A stretch of 64,000 bases of DNA from Pantoea sp. Eser (lineage in GTDB: Bacteria; Pseudomonadota; Gammaproteobacteria; Enterobacterales; Enterobacteriaceae): assembly GCA_009830035.1 (NCBI GenBank), contig SZZY01000003.1:310001-374000 (forward strand). The letters are read 5' to 3'. The notes beneath the pieces are model-generated. The model was not told the origin of the DNA. It did not search any database and was given only the letters and a program-made list of their open reading frames with translations. This document shows, in pieces, positions 52,177 through 60,728 of the stretch. A program made the position numbers and the translations under genes. Every line of letters starts with the position of its first letter. Position 1 is the first letter of the stretch.

Positions 52177-54135
52177 CCCCGGCAGCGTCAAAGTGTTTCT
52201 TCACTTTATCATCCAACGCGAAACGCACCGTAAACGTCTGATGGGTTAGTCCCACCAGACCGGCAAAGCCCGGTTCGCCAATCACCATGCCGCGAATGTC
52301 CGGATTCTCCAGTAACTCTTTCACCGCTGCCTGCAACGCCTGATTAGCGCGTTCGCTATCCTCATTGCGATCCACATCATAGTTGGCGACAAACGAACCG
52401 ATGCCGCACACAAAGTTGGCAAAGGTGGTAATCGAGGAACACGGAATGATGTGGTAAGCACCGGTATCCTGGCGTACGCCGACCGAGCGAATCGACATTC
52501 GCTCTACCGTGCCGGTAATCGCGCCGATAGTCACCAGATCACCGGTGTTCATGCCGTTTTCGAACTGGATAAAGATGCCGGTAATAATATCTTTCACCAG
52601 CGTCTGTGAACCGAAAGAGACCGCCAGCCCCAGCGCCCCCGCCCCGGCCAGCAGCGGCGCAATGTTTACCCCAATCTCAGACAGCAGAATCATAATGGTG
52701 ATGGTGCTGATAACCACCGCCAGCGCATTGCGGAACAGGGTCAGCAGGGTGCGGGTACGGGCACTGGGCATCGGACGGCCATGCGAATCCGACGCCAGCC
52801 GGCTTTCAATCAGGCTGGCCAGCACGGTCCAGCCAACGGCCGACAGCAGCACAATCATCACGATGCGGATCAGCACATCCACCATTTTTTCCCCGGCCCC
52901 GACCGTCAGCCAGTGCCACAAATCAAACAGGTTCCAGGCGTTAAGCAGCAGCAGGGTGGCGAACACCGTCAGAACGCGCGCCAGCTTGAGCAGCGCTTTA
53001 ACCCAGTCTTTAACGCGCTTTTGCAGTTCCGGGTAGTTACGCCGCAAATCGGGCGACAGGATGATGGTTTTACCAATCCAGCGGCTCAGTATTCCGGAGA
53101 CAAAGGCGGCGATACCGATGATCGCCAGGGTGCGCACCGTGGCGGACATCATAAATTTCAGGCTGTCGCCGGGATTAAAAATCGAGAACAGGAACAGCGC
53201 AATAAAATAGGCGCTGGCCAGCCAGTGCCAGATCACGGCGAAGGCGCGGGTAAACAGCGCGAAGAACGCCATGCTGCGGTCGGCCAGCCCGATCAGCGCG
53301 TTATGGATACTGCGCTTGTTGGTGAAAATCAGATACAGCGCCCAGCTGGTCATGATCGCCATGATGATGATGTTGACCAGTGCGGCAATCTGTAAGTTGA
53401 CCTGATTAATGACTATCGGCACCACCACCAGCAGGCCGTAGCCCATCACGCCGCTCAGCCAGCTCAGCCGGGTATTCCGGTACGCAGCGCGGCTGTCGGT
53501 GAGATGGAAAAAGCGCAGTGCCGGGAAGTGCGGACAGAAAATCAGCCGCAATAGCGCTTTAAAAAAGTCGATCAGGGCGAAGGCGTTGAGGAAGAGTCCC
53601 TGCTGATAGGCGATGGTGCGGTTGCCGCTGTGGAAGTTATCGCTGATGATCTGACCCACAAACAGCGCCAGCGTCAGCAGCAGGTCGATAATAAATGCGC
53701 CACCGATGTTGGCGGGCAGCTGCAGCCAGTTACGGTGATCGCGATTTTTATGCCGTCCCCAGACGCCCAGCCGGCGATAGATCGGATAGACCAGGCGGCG
53801 CAGCAGCCAGTAAAAGGCGAACATCGCCAGCGACAGTGCGGCGCGCGGGTAACCTCGGTGAGCCCCTGCAACACCGTTTTATCCTCCTGCTCCGCAGCGG
53901 GCGGCAGCAGCTCCGGCAGACGGCGAGGTGGAGACGTGACGCAACTGCTCAATCAGCGCCTGCCGCGACTGTTCATTCTCAATAATATTGGCCAGTGTGG
54001 CGTATGCCGCTTTTTGCTGGTCGGGATCGGGCTGGCTGGATTGATCGCCTGAACCTGTGGCGCTAGGCTAAATAACATCATTAACAGCAGGAACCAGCGC
54101 CACACAACAGGGCGGGGTGGGCAGGCTAACGACAT
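52070..54135 (-). pseudogene. ybiO: Broken mechanosensitive channel YbiO
   Basis: A large MscS-superfamily channel (E. coli YbiO, 741 residues). ATG 54135 gives a signal peptide (WFLLLMMLFSLAPQVQA). A lost G near 54018 (AAGGCGGC became AAGCGGC) shifts the frame. About 50 codons plus a frame change are missing near 53850, between GLTEVTR and LSLAMFAFYWLLRRL. The long membrane part and MscS core follow uninterrupted (VNIAPLLAGAGALGLAVSFGSQTLVKDIITG, as landmark). Near the end about 14 codons are lost in frame between TFTV and RFALDDKV. The first half is fatal; the core is still open. Confidence 0.87.
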
Positions 54136-54251
54136 GGTTTTCTCCTTAGCTACGCGCGTGCTTCACAAGAGGGAAAGTATAGTCAGGCGATTGATATTAA
54201 GGTGATTAATGAGGATTTATCTGCCGCGGCGGCAGGGCGGCCCGCCGGTGA

Positions 54252-54955
54252 TCAGGAGACGTGCTGCAGGAATTCGCGCAGACGATCGCTGGGCGGATTG
54301 CTGATCAGGCTGTCCGGATCGCCATCTTCCGCGATACGGCCTTTGTCGATGAAGATCAGACTTGACGCTACCTTCTGCGCGAAGCCCACTTCGTGGGTCA
54401 CGATCACCATCGTCATGCCTTCTTCGGCCAGGTCCTGCATCACTTTCAACACTTCTTGACGCAGTTCCGGGTCCAGCACCGAGGTAGGCTCATCGAACAG
54501 CATCATTTTGGGTTTCACCGCCAGCGCCCGGGCAATCGCCACCCGCTGCTGCTGACCGCCGGAAAGCTCGGACGGGAAGTGATGCGCGCGCTCGGCCAGC
54601 CCCACTTTGCCCAGCTGACGGGCCGCCTCTTTGCTGGCACCGCGCACCCGGATCGGACCAAACGCCACGTTATCCAGCGCGCTCATCTGTGGGAACAGGT
54701 GAAACTGCTGGAAAACCATGCCCGCTTCCTGACGAATCAGGCGGTCATCCACTTTCGGATCGTTGACCCGCAGACCGTCGACAATCAGCTCGCCGCTGGT
54801 GATCTCTTCCAGCTTGTTAATGCAGCGCAGCAAGGGCGATTCGCCCGAGCCGGACGGCCCTATAATCACCACCACTTCGCCCTGATTGATCTTCAGGTCA
54901 ATATTATGCAGTACCTGGGTCTGGCCAAAATGCTGACATCTTTAAATTCAATCAC
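54252..54955 (-). pseudogene. glnQ: Glutamine ABC transporter ATPase GlnQ, degraded
   Basis: GlnQ (E. coli 240 residues) powers GlnHPQ. GTG 54955 overlaps the glnP stop. Four bases (of AAAC) are lost after VS near 54932, shifting the frame before FGQTQVLHNIDL. The Walker A motif, normally GPSGSGKSTLLR, reads GPSGSGESPLLR: the essential Lys is Glu and Thr is Pro. Six codons (around ARELLA) are lost in frame before KVGLAERAHH, and PTSALDPEL reads PTSVLDPEL. The signature [16 protein letters not shown] and Walker B MMLFDEP remain. Substitution of invariant residues supports true decay rather than sequencing error. Confidence 0.92.
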
Positions 54956-55592
54956 AGGATTTTCACACTTTTCTCAACACGGCGCAGCACAAAGCTCAAC
55001 ACCATCGCAATCACCAGATAGATGATCGCGATGGCGCTCCAGATCTCCAGAGCGCGGAAGTTACCGGCAATAATCTCCTGACCCTGACGCGTCAGTTCAG
55101 CGACGCCGATAACGATAAGATAAACAGCGAGGTATCTTTGATGCTGACAATACACTGGTTACCCAGCGGTGGCAACATGCGGCGCAGTGCCAGCGGCATA
55201 ATCACATAGCGCAGCGTTTCGCGGCTCGACAGGCCGAGCGCCAGGCCCGCTTCGCGGAAGCCTTTGTTGATCGACAGCACCGCACCGCGGGTAATTTCCG
55301 CAATGTAGGCGCCGGAGTTAATCATAATGGTCACCACGGCCGTGCTGAACGGATCGATACGCAGGTCGGGGAAGGCCATCGGCAGGGCGAAATAGATAAA
55401 CATCACCTGCACCACAATCGGGGTGCCGCGGATGATTTCAATAAACACCAGCGCAATGTTGTTGGTGATCCAGCCGCCGTAAGCACGGGCGAAACCGGCC
55501 ACCAGGCCGATGATTGAGATTATTAAGGTCATCTTCGCGCCTTCAAGCAGCGCCGGCATGGCGGGCCAGATGACGCTCCAGTCAAACTGCAT
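54952..55592 (-). pseudogene. glnP: Glutamine ABC transporter permease GlnP, degraded
   Basis: GlnP (E. coli 219 residues) forms the membrane channel. ATG 55592 reads [29 protein letters not shown], then about nine codons of the first helix region (the GGLVIGLLAG equivalent) are missing in frame. NQWIISIKD is [10 protein letters not shown] 5-bp tandem duplication, TTATC, at about 55108-55117 shifts the frame after DTSLFI. The remainder, [25 protein letters not shown], is in another frame to the stop at 54952. Confidence 0.92.
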
Positions 55593-55619
55593 GGTGTGAC
55601 TCCAGATATGTTGCGATGG

Positions 55620-55646
55620 AAAAAAGCAGGGAAAAAGCTTCCCTGC
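55620..55646 (-). terminator. Hairpin terminator/attenuator between glnH and glnP
   Basis: On the minus strand: GCAGGGAA, 5-nt loop, TTCCCTGC, six Ts. It lies in the glnH-glnP gap, where partial termination would keep the binding protein more abundant than the membrane parts. Confidence 0.85.
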
Positions 55647-55671
55647 TGAAAGTTAACGCGGCTGCAAATTG

Positions 55672-56424
55672 TTATTTAGGTTCGGTACCGAACCATTTTT
55701 TATACAGCTGATTGTAGGTGCCGTTCTCTTTGATGGTTTTCAGTGCGCCGTTTACTTTATTCACGTAAATCGTCGCTGCCTTTCGGGAAGGCGATGCCGT
55801 ACTGCTGCGCTTCGATCGACTTGCCTACCGCTTTGAAGCGGCCTTTACCGGCGGTATTGATGAAGTAAAGGATGTTTGGCGTATCGTGCAGTACCGCGTC
55901 AGCGCGGTTGGTGCCGAGTTCCATGTAGGCGTTGTCGATGTTCGGGAATTGACGCAGGTCTTTGGTTTTTATGTTGGCTTTGGCGTAGTCAACCGAGCCG
56001 GTGCCGCTCTTCACGGCGACCACTTTACCGCTGAGATCGCTGATGCCTTTGATGTCGTTCTCATTGTTACGCACCATCACCAGCAGGCCGCTTTTGTAAT
56101 AGCCATCAGAAAACTCGATAGCCTTTTTGCGCTCTCCGGTAATGGTAATCCCTGCCAGCGCCAGATCGACGTTGCAGGTCTGCAGTGCCGGGATAATGCC
56201 GCTGAAATCCATCGGCTTGAGGGTGTAATCGAGTTTCAGTTGTTTAGCAATCGCGTCCCACAGATCAACGTCGAAGCCGACGTATTTGTCGCCCTGTTTG
56301 AACTCAAAAGGAACGAAGGCGGTGTCAGTGGGGCAACCACCAGTTTCTTTTCTGCTGCTGTGGAAGAGAGGGAGAAGGCCAGCGCCAGCGCGGCCACAGA
56401 AACTTTTAACAGTGACTTCATCAT
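55672..56424 (-). pseudogene. glnH: Glutamine-binding protein GlnH, two frameshifts
   Basis: Periplasmic glutamine-binding protein (E. coli 248 residues). ATG 56424 or 56421 gives the signal peptide [21 protein letters not shown]. Two extra bases (CC) near 56333 shift the frame inside [15 protein letters not shown]. The body ([38 protein letters not shown]) is readable; Lys before NVDLAL is Cys. An extra A near 55756 then shifts the frame after GSDDLR, and the true end GTEPK stops at 55672-55674. With glnP and glnQ also broken, the whole operon is dead. Confidence 0.92.
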
Positions 56425-56562
56425 TTTTCCTTATTACCACCAGGCGGCAGGGCCTGTGTTTGCGGCTTGTCATATGAAAGAATTATGCCGAATTTGCAAA
56501 ATAAACCAAATCAGTGGGTTAAATAACCCAGCTGACACGATTTTGCAGGAATATCTGCCTCT

Positions 56563-56577
56563 GCACCATCTTGGTGA
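56563..56577. promoter_or_regulatory. NtrC-type site upstream of glnH
   Basis: GCACC-N5-GGTGA closely matches the GCACY-N5-RGTGC pattern of NtrC sites. Two more TTGGTGC half-sites follow at 56584 and 56602. E. coli glnH has NtrC sites in this position. Confidence 0.6.
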
Positions 56578-56697
56578 TCCGAATTGGTGCAAGTTGCTGT
56601 TTTGGTGCAACCGGTATTGTGCCTCAGTTGTTAAGGCTGTGAAGCGGAGAAGGGAAGAACTGTTAACAGGGTCATAAAATTGCGGTAACACAGACGT

Positions 56698-56719
56698 AAA
56701 AAAGGCGGGTCTCCCCGCC
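56698..56719 (-). terminator. Rho-independent terminator of dps
   Basis: On the minus strand: GGCGGG, loop GAGA, CCCGCC, then TTTTTT, about 30 bp after the dps stop. Confidence 0.92.
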
Positions 56720-56749
56720 AGTTTTGGCTCATTGATCAATCAATGGCTG

Positions 56750-57253
56750 TTATTCAATGTTGGCTTCGATAAACCACAGGAATTTATCTAGGTCACGTGA
56801 AGCGGCAGTAAAGATGTCAGCAGTATCTTCGTCTTTAACTTCTGAAATCGCTTTACGGGTGTCGTTAGCGACAACGCTGTAACGATCGGCCAGCGCTTTC
56901 AGGTGGTCCTGCACGCTGTGGATGTTAAGCGGATAGCTTTTCAGTGGGGTTTTATCATTAACTACCTGCGCGGTGCCCAGTGCAACCCCACCCAGCTGTA
57001 CAACGCGTTCAGCGATGGTGTCCTGATGGTCGGTAACCGTTGTACGGAAGCCGTCCAGCATTTCGTGAACACCGATAAAGTTAGCGCCACGCATGTTCCA
57101 GTGGGCCTGCTTAGTGATCAAAGACAGATCGATAAATTCGACAACCAGACGGTTCAGCACCTCAATGGTGGCTTTTTTCTCATCATCTGCCACATCGTTG
57201 CGGGTATAAATCAGGTCGGAAGATTTAGTTTTGACCAGTTTAGCGGTACTCAT
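56750..57253 (-). CDS. dps: DNA-binding ferritin-like protein Dps
   Basis: A 167-residue Dps, the same length as in E. coli. It stores iron, detoxifies H2O2 and compacts DNA. The dinuclear ferroxidase ligands His51, His63, Asp67, Asp78 and Glu82 are all in place, and the Lys-rich N-terminus ([12 protein letters not shown]) for DNA binding is kept. Start ATG 57253 is preceded by GAGAGGACTG; an in-frame longer start at 57295 is rejected. Intact between the dead glnHPQ operon and dead rhtA. Confidence 0.97.
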   Translation of the reverse strand: MSTAKLVKTKSSDLIYTRNDVADDEKKATIEVLNRLVVEFIDLSLITKQAHWNMRGANFIGVHEMLDGFRTTVTDHQDTIAERVVQLGGVALGTAQVVNDKTPLKSYPLNIHSVQDHLKALADRYSVVANDTRKAISEVKDEDTADIFTAASRDLDKFLWFIEANIE

Positions 57254-57579
57254 CGTTTCAGTCCTCTCTTTGATGGTTGTCCTAATCAAGTACACGATGA
57301 GTATAGCAGCGGTTTTCAGCTTTGTATTGACGGCTGTGTCGATGGCTGAAATAGCGTCTATCTTCAGCCTTCAGCGCTTGCCGCACTAGCCAGGAAAGGT
57401 TAATGCTATGTTAAAATAAAATTATCGATAAAAATTATTATAAATCAGAGTATTAATTGTTAATGTAAATAACAGATAAACGACTGTATTCAAAATACGA
57501 AAGGCAGTGTGTTGATTTAGTTAAGAATAATTCTCAGGTTGAGTATGATTGTTGTTCAAGCGGCTGAGCAAAGCGCTGC
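57254..57579. other. AT-rich region upstream of dps
   Basis: About 325 bp, strongly A/T-rich from 57400 to 57560, between the dps start and the 3' end of the rhtA pseudogene. It should contain the dps promoter (OxyR/IHF and sigma-S control in E. coli). No gene was seen, and no site was assigned with confidence. Confidence 0.45.
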
Positions 57580-58479
57580 TTATCGCTTATTTTTGTTGGC
57601 CCCGCTGCTGTTAATTTCCACTTCGCTTAACTGACACTTTTTCGGCTTCATGGTGAGGGTAGAACCGGCCGAGGCGGTGATGATCGCCAGCAGCGCCAGC
57701 CACTGCAGCGGAGTCAGCGTTTCGCCGAGAAACAGCATGCCGGAAAAAGCCGCCATCGCCGGCTCCAGGCTCATCAGCGTGCCGAAGATGCGCGTAAACG
57801 CGTCAGGGCGATCATCTCAAGGGAATAGCGCTGGAGAGCAACGCCACCAGCAGCGCCACCGGCAGTACGCCCCAGTGCCAGATACCGCTTTCAGCAAACG
57901 TCAGGCCGAGCGGAACGAAAATAATTGATGCGATCAGCGAGCCAATCGCCACCGTGGCGGGACCGTGCTCCGCACCGGCGCGCTGGCCAGCCAGAATATA
58001 GATCGCCCAGCAGGCGCCTGCGCCCACCGCCCAGCGGGTCGATCGATACTACGCCAGCCCCGAACGGCAGCAGAAAACCTAATCCCACCACTGCCAGCAG
58101 CACCCAGACAAAGTCGAGCAGGCGGCGCGAACCGAATAGCGCCAGCGGACCGGTAAACTCCAGTGCTACCGCCACGCCGAGCGGCACGGTACGAATCGCC
58201 AGATAGAATATAAAATTCATCGCGGCAAGCGCCAGCCCGTACATCAACAGCGGCATCCGCTGTTCGCGGCTGATGTAAGCGCCATTGCTTGAAGATCAGG
58301 CAGAGAATCAGGGTGCCGAAGCCGAGACGCAGGGCGGTAATGCCGGTTGCACCGACGCTCGGGAACAGCGTTTTGGCCAGAGAGGCGCCGCCCTGCAGCG
58401 ATAGCATCGCAATCAAGCAGCACGGCGATCGGTAATGTAAGACGGGCGTAAGGCTTTTTTGAGCTGAAGAGGCAGACAT
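57580..58479 (-). pseudogene. rhtA: Broken threonine/homoserine exporter RhtA
   Basis: A ten-helix DMT-family exporter (E. coli RhtA, 295 residues). The start at 58479 reads SASSAQKSLT, with an early frame change before SLQGGASLAKTLFPSVGATGITALRLGFGTLIL. Further frame changes occur near 58265 (before MYGLALAAMNFIFYLAI), near 58035 (before LGAGACWAIYILAGQRAGAEHGPATVAIGSLIAS), and near 57815, where LR-Stop should continue into EMIALTR. The last part, FGTLMSLEPAMAAFSGMLFLGETLTPLQWL, is readable to 57580. At least four lesions. Confidence 0.9.
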
Positions 58480-58846
58480 CCTGTATACATTTCCTGGTCA
58501 TAAGCGCGATGAGTCAGCCAGTGTAAAGGAAATAGCGAGCAAAAAAATGACAGAGTGGCGTTTAAATTTGCGTTAACTGCTCAAATTCTGGCCAGTTTCA
58601 GGACCAATTTAGTAAAGAAACGTCAGGATTTTTTAGGATTTAACTTGAAGACCAAAAAAATGAAAAAAATTATTGCAGCAGGATGGCGGTTTTTATAAGA
58701 AAAATGAATGACATAGGATGTTTTATTAACTTTCTGTTACACCAAACATTGTAGTTAGACAAAAAAATGCGGGCAGAGTTTCTCGCTATTTTTTGTTATA
58801 TTTTCAATGTCGTCAGGAGAGAAGTATTTTCACATTTGAGGTGGTT
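58480..58846. promoter_or_regulatory. AT-rich region upstream of ompX
   Basis: 367 bp between rhtA and ompX without a recognised gene. It is A/T-rich throughout and includes several A5-A7 tracts. It must hold the ompX promoter, but no -35/-10 pair stands out. At 58660 a 12-codon ORF beginning MKKIIAAG resembles the start of a signal peptide but is too short to interpret. Confidence 0.4.
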
Positions 58847-58869
58847 ATGAAAAAGGTGGTTATGAAAAA
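58840..58869 (+). repeat. 15-bp tandem duplication of the ompX start region
   Basis: GGTGGTTATGAAAAA occurs twice in direct tandem (58840-58854 and 58855-58869). Each copy carries a Shine-Dalgarno-like GGTGG and an in-frame ATG, so ompX has two consecutive start sites and MKKVVMKKIAC as the longer N-terminus. Confidence 0.9.
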
Positions 58870-59374
58870 AATTGCATGTCTTTCAGCATTAGCCTGTGTA
58901 CTGGCAGTATCTGCAGGCTCAGCAATGGCACAGAGCACCGTAACCGGTGGCTATGCTCAGAGCGATTACCAGGGCGTGGCTAACAAAGCTAACGGCTTCA
59001 ACCTGAAATACCGCTATGAAGACGGTTCAAACCCACTGGGTTGGATTGGCTCATTCACCTACACCGAAAAAGATCGTACCGAAGATGGCTTTTACAACAA
59101 AGGTCAATACTACGGAATCACTGGTGGTCCTGCTTACCGTCTGAACGACTGGGCAAGCATCTACGGTGTTGTGGGTATCGGCTATGGTAAATTCCAGCGG
59201 AACGACACCGTTTCACGTGAAAAATCTGATAGCAGCGACGTAGGTTTCTCATACGGCGCTGGTATGCAGTTCAACCCAATCGAAAATGTTGCACTGGACG
59301 TGGGCTACGAGCAGAGCCGCATCCGTAATGTTGACGTCGGCACCTGGATTGCTGGCGTAGGTTACAGCTTCTAA
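58847..59374 (+). CDS. ompX: Outer membrane protein OmpX
   Basis: An eight-stranded beta-barrel with a signal peptide (KKIACLSALACVLAVSAGSAMA) and mature start QSTVTGGYAQSDYQG. It matches E. coli OmpX (171 residues), including FNLKYRYEDGSNPLGWIGSFTYTEK, YYGITGGPAYRLNDWASIYGVVGIGYGKFQ and the terminal aromatic VGYSF. Two ATGs are possible: 58847 (175 residues) or 58862 (170 residues, the ancestral one). The longer form adds five residues (MKKVV) before the normal signal sequence and should still be exported. Followed by a strong terminator. Confidence 0.95.
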   Translation: MKKVVMKKIACLSALACVLAVSAGSAMAQSTVTGGYAQSDYQGVANKANGFNLKYRYEDGSNPLGWIGSFTYTEKDRTEDGFYNKGQYYGITGGPAYRLNDWASIYGVVGIGYGKFQRNDTVSREKSDSSDVGFSYGAGMQFNPIENVALDVGYEQSRIRNVDVGTWIAGVGYSF

Positions 59375-59395
59375 GTTTAGCTTAGATGACCTGCC

Positions 59396-59427
59396 AAAGA
59401 ACGGCCCTTTATGGGCCGTTCTTTATT
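59396..59427 (+). terminator. Rho-independent terminator of ompX
   Basis: AAAGAACGGCCC, loop TTTAT, GGGCCGTTCTTT, then ATTG. A 12-bp perfect stem that is bidirectional in form. Confidence 0.9.
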
Positions 59428-59800
59428 GATTGCGCGCTCTTCAGCGTCCTTCACCGAAGAGGGGCGTTCCACCCGATAAACGAGAGTTATCGCTCACTGG
59501 CGCTAGCGCAACGCCATCGGCCGAATCGGGCCCGATCTGACGTGGCGCGTCAGGTTATCAGCCAGGAAAACAGTCAGGGCGAATATTGTTTGCCGCCAGT
59601 AACGCCCGACATGGCGATGACCTGCAGAGAATACGCTTTTAAGCGAACGCAATCTGAAGCGCATCACAACAGACGTGAAGATGACCTGCGGTGAGCATTG
59701 CCTAAGAGATATATTACCTGAAATGAGCAATACCTGAGGGAAAGTAGAGAGGTGGCCCTCCAGTGATTCACTGAAAGGCGCTGTAAATGCTGGTGAAGAA
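59428..59800. other. Region without a recognised gene between ompX and mntS
   Basis: About 370 bp. Open frames exist on both strands, but none has a familiar sequence, a good ribosome site or convincing codon use. In E. coli the ybiP (opgE) gene lies in this interval; nothing resembling it was seen here. It may be a decayed gene beyond recognition. Confidence 0.4.
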
Positions 59801-59992
59801 TTATCCGCGCCAGATCAGATTCTGACAGCGACGATCTTCAGGCTTTTTGCAGAGTAATTTTTCAATCAACATCAGACGCAGTGTGAATGGGGAACGCGTA
59901 AGCAGGCACAGCCAGGATTTCATCTCCGTGGTTGTTCTCTTTTCAGCCTGGAAGCATTGGCTGCAATCTAAACAGCATTTCAGGGTGCTCAT
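59801..59992 (-). CDS. mntS: MntS-like small manganese chaperone/regulator, extended and cysteine-rich
   Basis: A 63-codon ORF divergent from mntR. Its C-terminal half (from residue 24, MKSWLCLLTRSPFTLRLMLIEKLLC) matches the E. coli MntS core SPFxxRLML...LC; E. coli MntS is 42 residues, is repressed by MntR and raises intracellular Mn. ATG 59992 has GGAAGG 7 nt upstream. Starting there adds about 23 residues with CCLDCSQC, a cluster of four cysteines not found in E. coli MntS. An internal ATG at 59923 would give a 40-residue, E. coli-sized product, but its ribosome site is only one base away. An unannotated membrane ORF precedes it by 15 bp. Confidence 0.72.
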   Translation of the reverse strand: MSTLKCCLDCSQCFQAEKRTTTEMKSWLCLLTRSPFTLRLMLIEKLLCKKPEDRRCQNLIWRG

Positions 59993-60007
59993 AAAATCAC
60001 CTTCCAA

Positions 60008-60082
60008 TCAGTATCGATGCAAAAGTAAGCAGAGTCCGGCGACGTAACCTATAAACAACAACAGTAAATAGGGATCGATCAT
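60008..60082 (-). CDS. Candidate 24-residue single-helix membrane peptide upstream of mntS
   Basis: ATG 60082 to TGA 60008-60010. It starts MIDPY and ends LLLHRY, with a central run of about 17 hydrophobic residues (LLLLFIGYVAGLCLLL) and a charged end: a typical one-helix small membrane protein. GGTG lies 6 nt before the ATG. It lies between the MntR box and mntS on the same strand, with only 15 bp to the mntS ATG, so both would be on one MntR-controlled transcript. I do not recognise a homologue; the size is small enough that chance must be excluded. Confidence 0.5.
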   Translation of the reverse strand: MIDPYLLLLFIGYVAGLCLLLHRY

Positions 60083-60114
60083 GATCTTCACCACCGGCTG
60101 CTTACATTACCAAC

Positions 60115-60134
60115 AAATATAGCATTGGCTATAT
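60115..60134. promoter_or_regulatory. MntR box 1 over the mntS-side promoter
   Basis: AAATATAGCATTGGCTATAT matches the MntR palindrome core TAGC-N3/4-GGCTA with AT flanks (E. coli AACATAGCAAAGGCTATGTT). On the minus strand TTGGCT and TATATT, 18 bp apart, form a promoter whose -10 is covered by the box. Confidence 0.8.
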
Positions 60135-60137
60135 CAT

Positions 60138-60151
60138 TTAGCCAAGGCTAA
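60138..60151. promoter_or_regulatory. MntR box 2 (mntR-proximal)
   Basis: TTAGCCAAGGCTAA shares the TAGC...GGCTA core with box 1. The two centres are about 19-20 bp apart, near two helical turns, which would put two dimers on one DNA face. It lies about 98 bp before mntR. Confidence 0.65.
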
Positions 60152-60248
60152 TGACGAAAAATTTGAGCTTCTTTGCACCTGGTTTACAATGAGCCCAGCT
60201 ACATCCGTACGGCAGTGACAGTACGGACATAATTAAAGAGGAAGCTGA

Positions 60249-60707
60249 ATGAGTCGTCGTGCCAAAAGCGTGGTTTCTGCCCCGCAAGGACCACTGAAAG
60301 ATATTGAAGAGCATGTCGAAGGTTTTCGGCAGGTGCGCGAAGCGCATCGTCGTGAATTAATTGATGACTACGTTGAGTTAATCTCTGATTTGACTGGTGA
60401 ATTTGGCGAAGCGCGTCAGGTGGATATGGCGGCGCGATTGGGCGTTTCCCAGCCAACGGTGGCAAAAATGCTGAAACGTCTCGGCAGCGCCGGACTGGTT
60501 GAGCAGGTGCCTTATCGCGGCGTATTTCTCACCGGCGAAGGAGAGAAGCTGGCTGAGGAGAGCCGTGACCGTCATCACATCGTTGAAACTTTTCTGCTGA
60601 CGCTGGGGATCAGTCCGGAAACCGCCCGCCGTGATTCTGAAGGTATTGAGCATCACGTCAGTGATGAAACCCTGGCCGTCTTCCAGAAGTTCTGTAAAAC
60701 CCGTTAA
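60249..60707 (+). CDS. mntR: Manganese-responsive regulator MntR
   Basis: A 152-residue DtxR-family regulator (E. coli MntR 155). The winged helix is [37 protein letters not shown], followed by the metal-binding/dimerisation region with [35 protein letters not shown], including the Glu and two His-rich sites. AGAGGAAGCTGA precedes the ATG. Intact. It is divergent from mntS, as in E. coli, with tandem MntR boxes between. Confidence 0.95.
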   Translation: MSRRAKSVVSAPQGPLKDIEEHVEGFRQVREAHRRELIDDYVELISDLTGEFGEARQVDMAARLGVSQPTVAKMLKRLGSAGLVEQVPYRGVFLTGEGEKLAEESRDRHHIVETFLLTLGISPETARRDSEGIEHHVSDETLAVFQKFCKTR

Positions 60708-60728
60708 CTCTTAAGGCGCAACGCCATC

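Noticed and set aside
52781..53395. Gln/His-rich open frame antisense to ybiO
   Set aside because: Composition is that of an antisense shadow (Q, H, N, R rich), with no ribosome site.
59503..59730. 75-codon frame between ompX and mntS as a real gene
   Set aside because: No recognised family, no good start signal, and an overlapping frame is equally open on the other strand.
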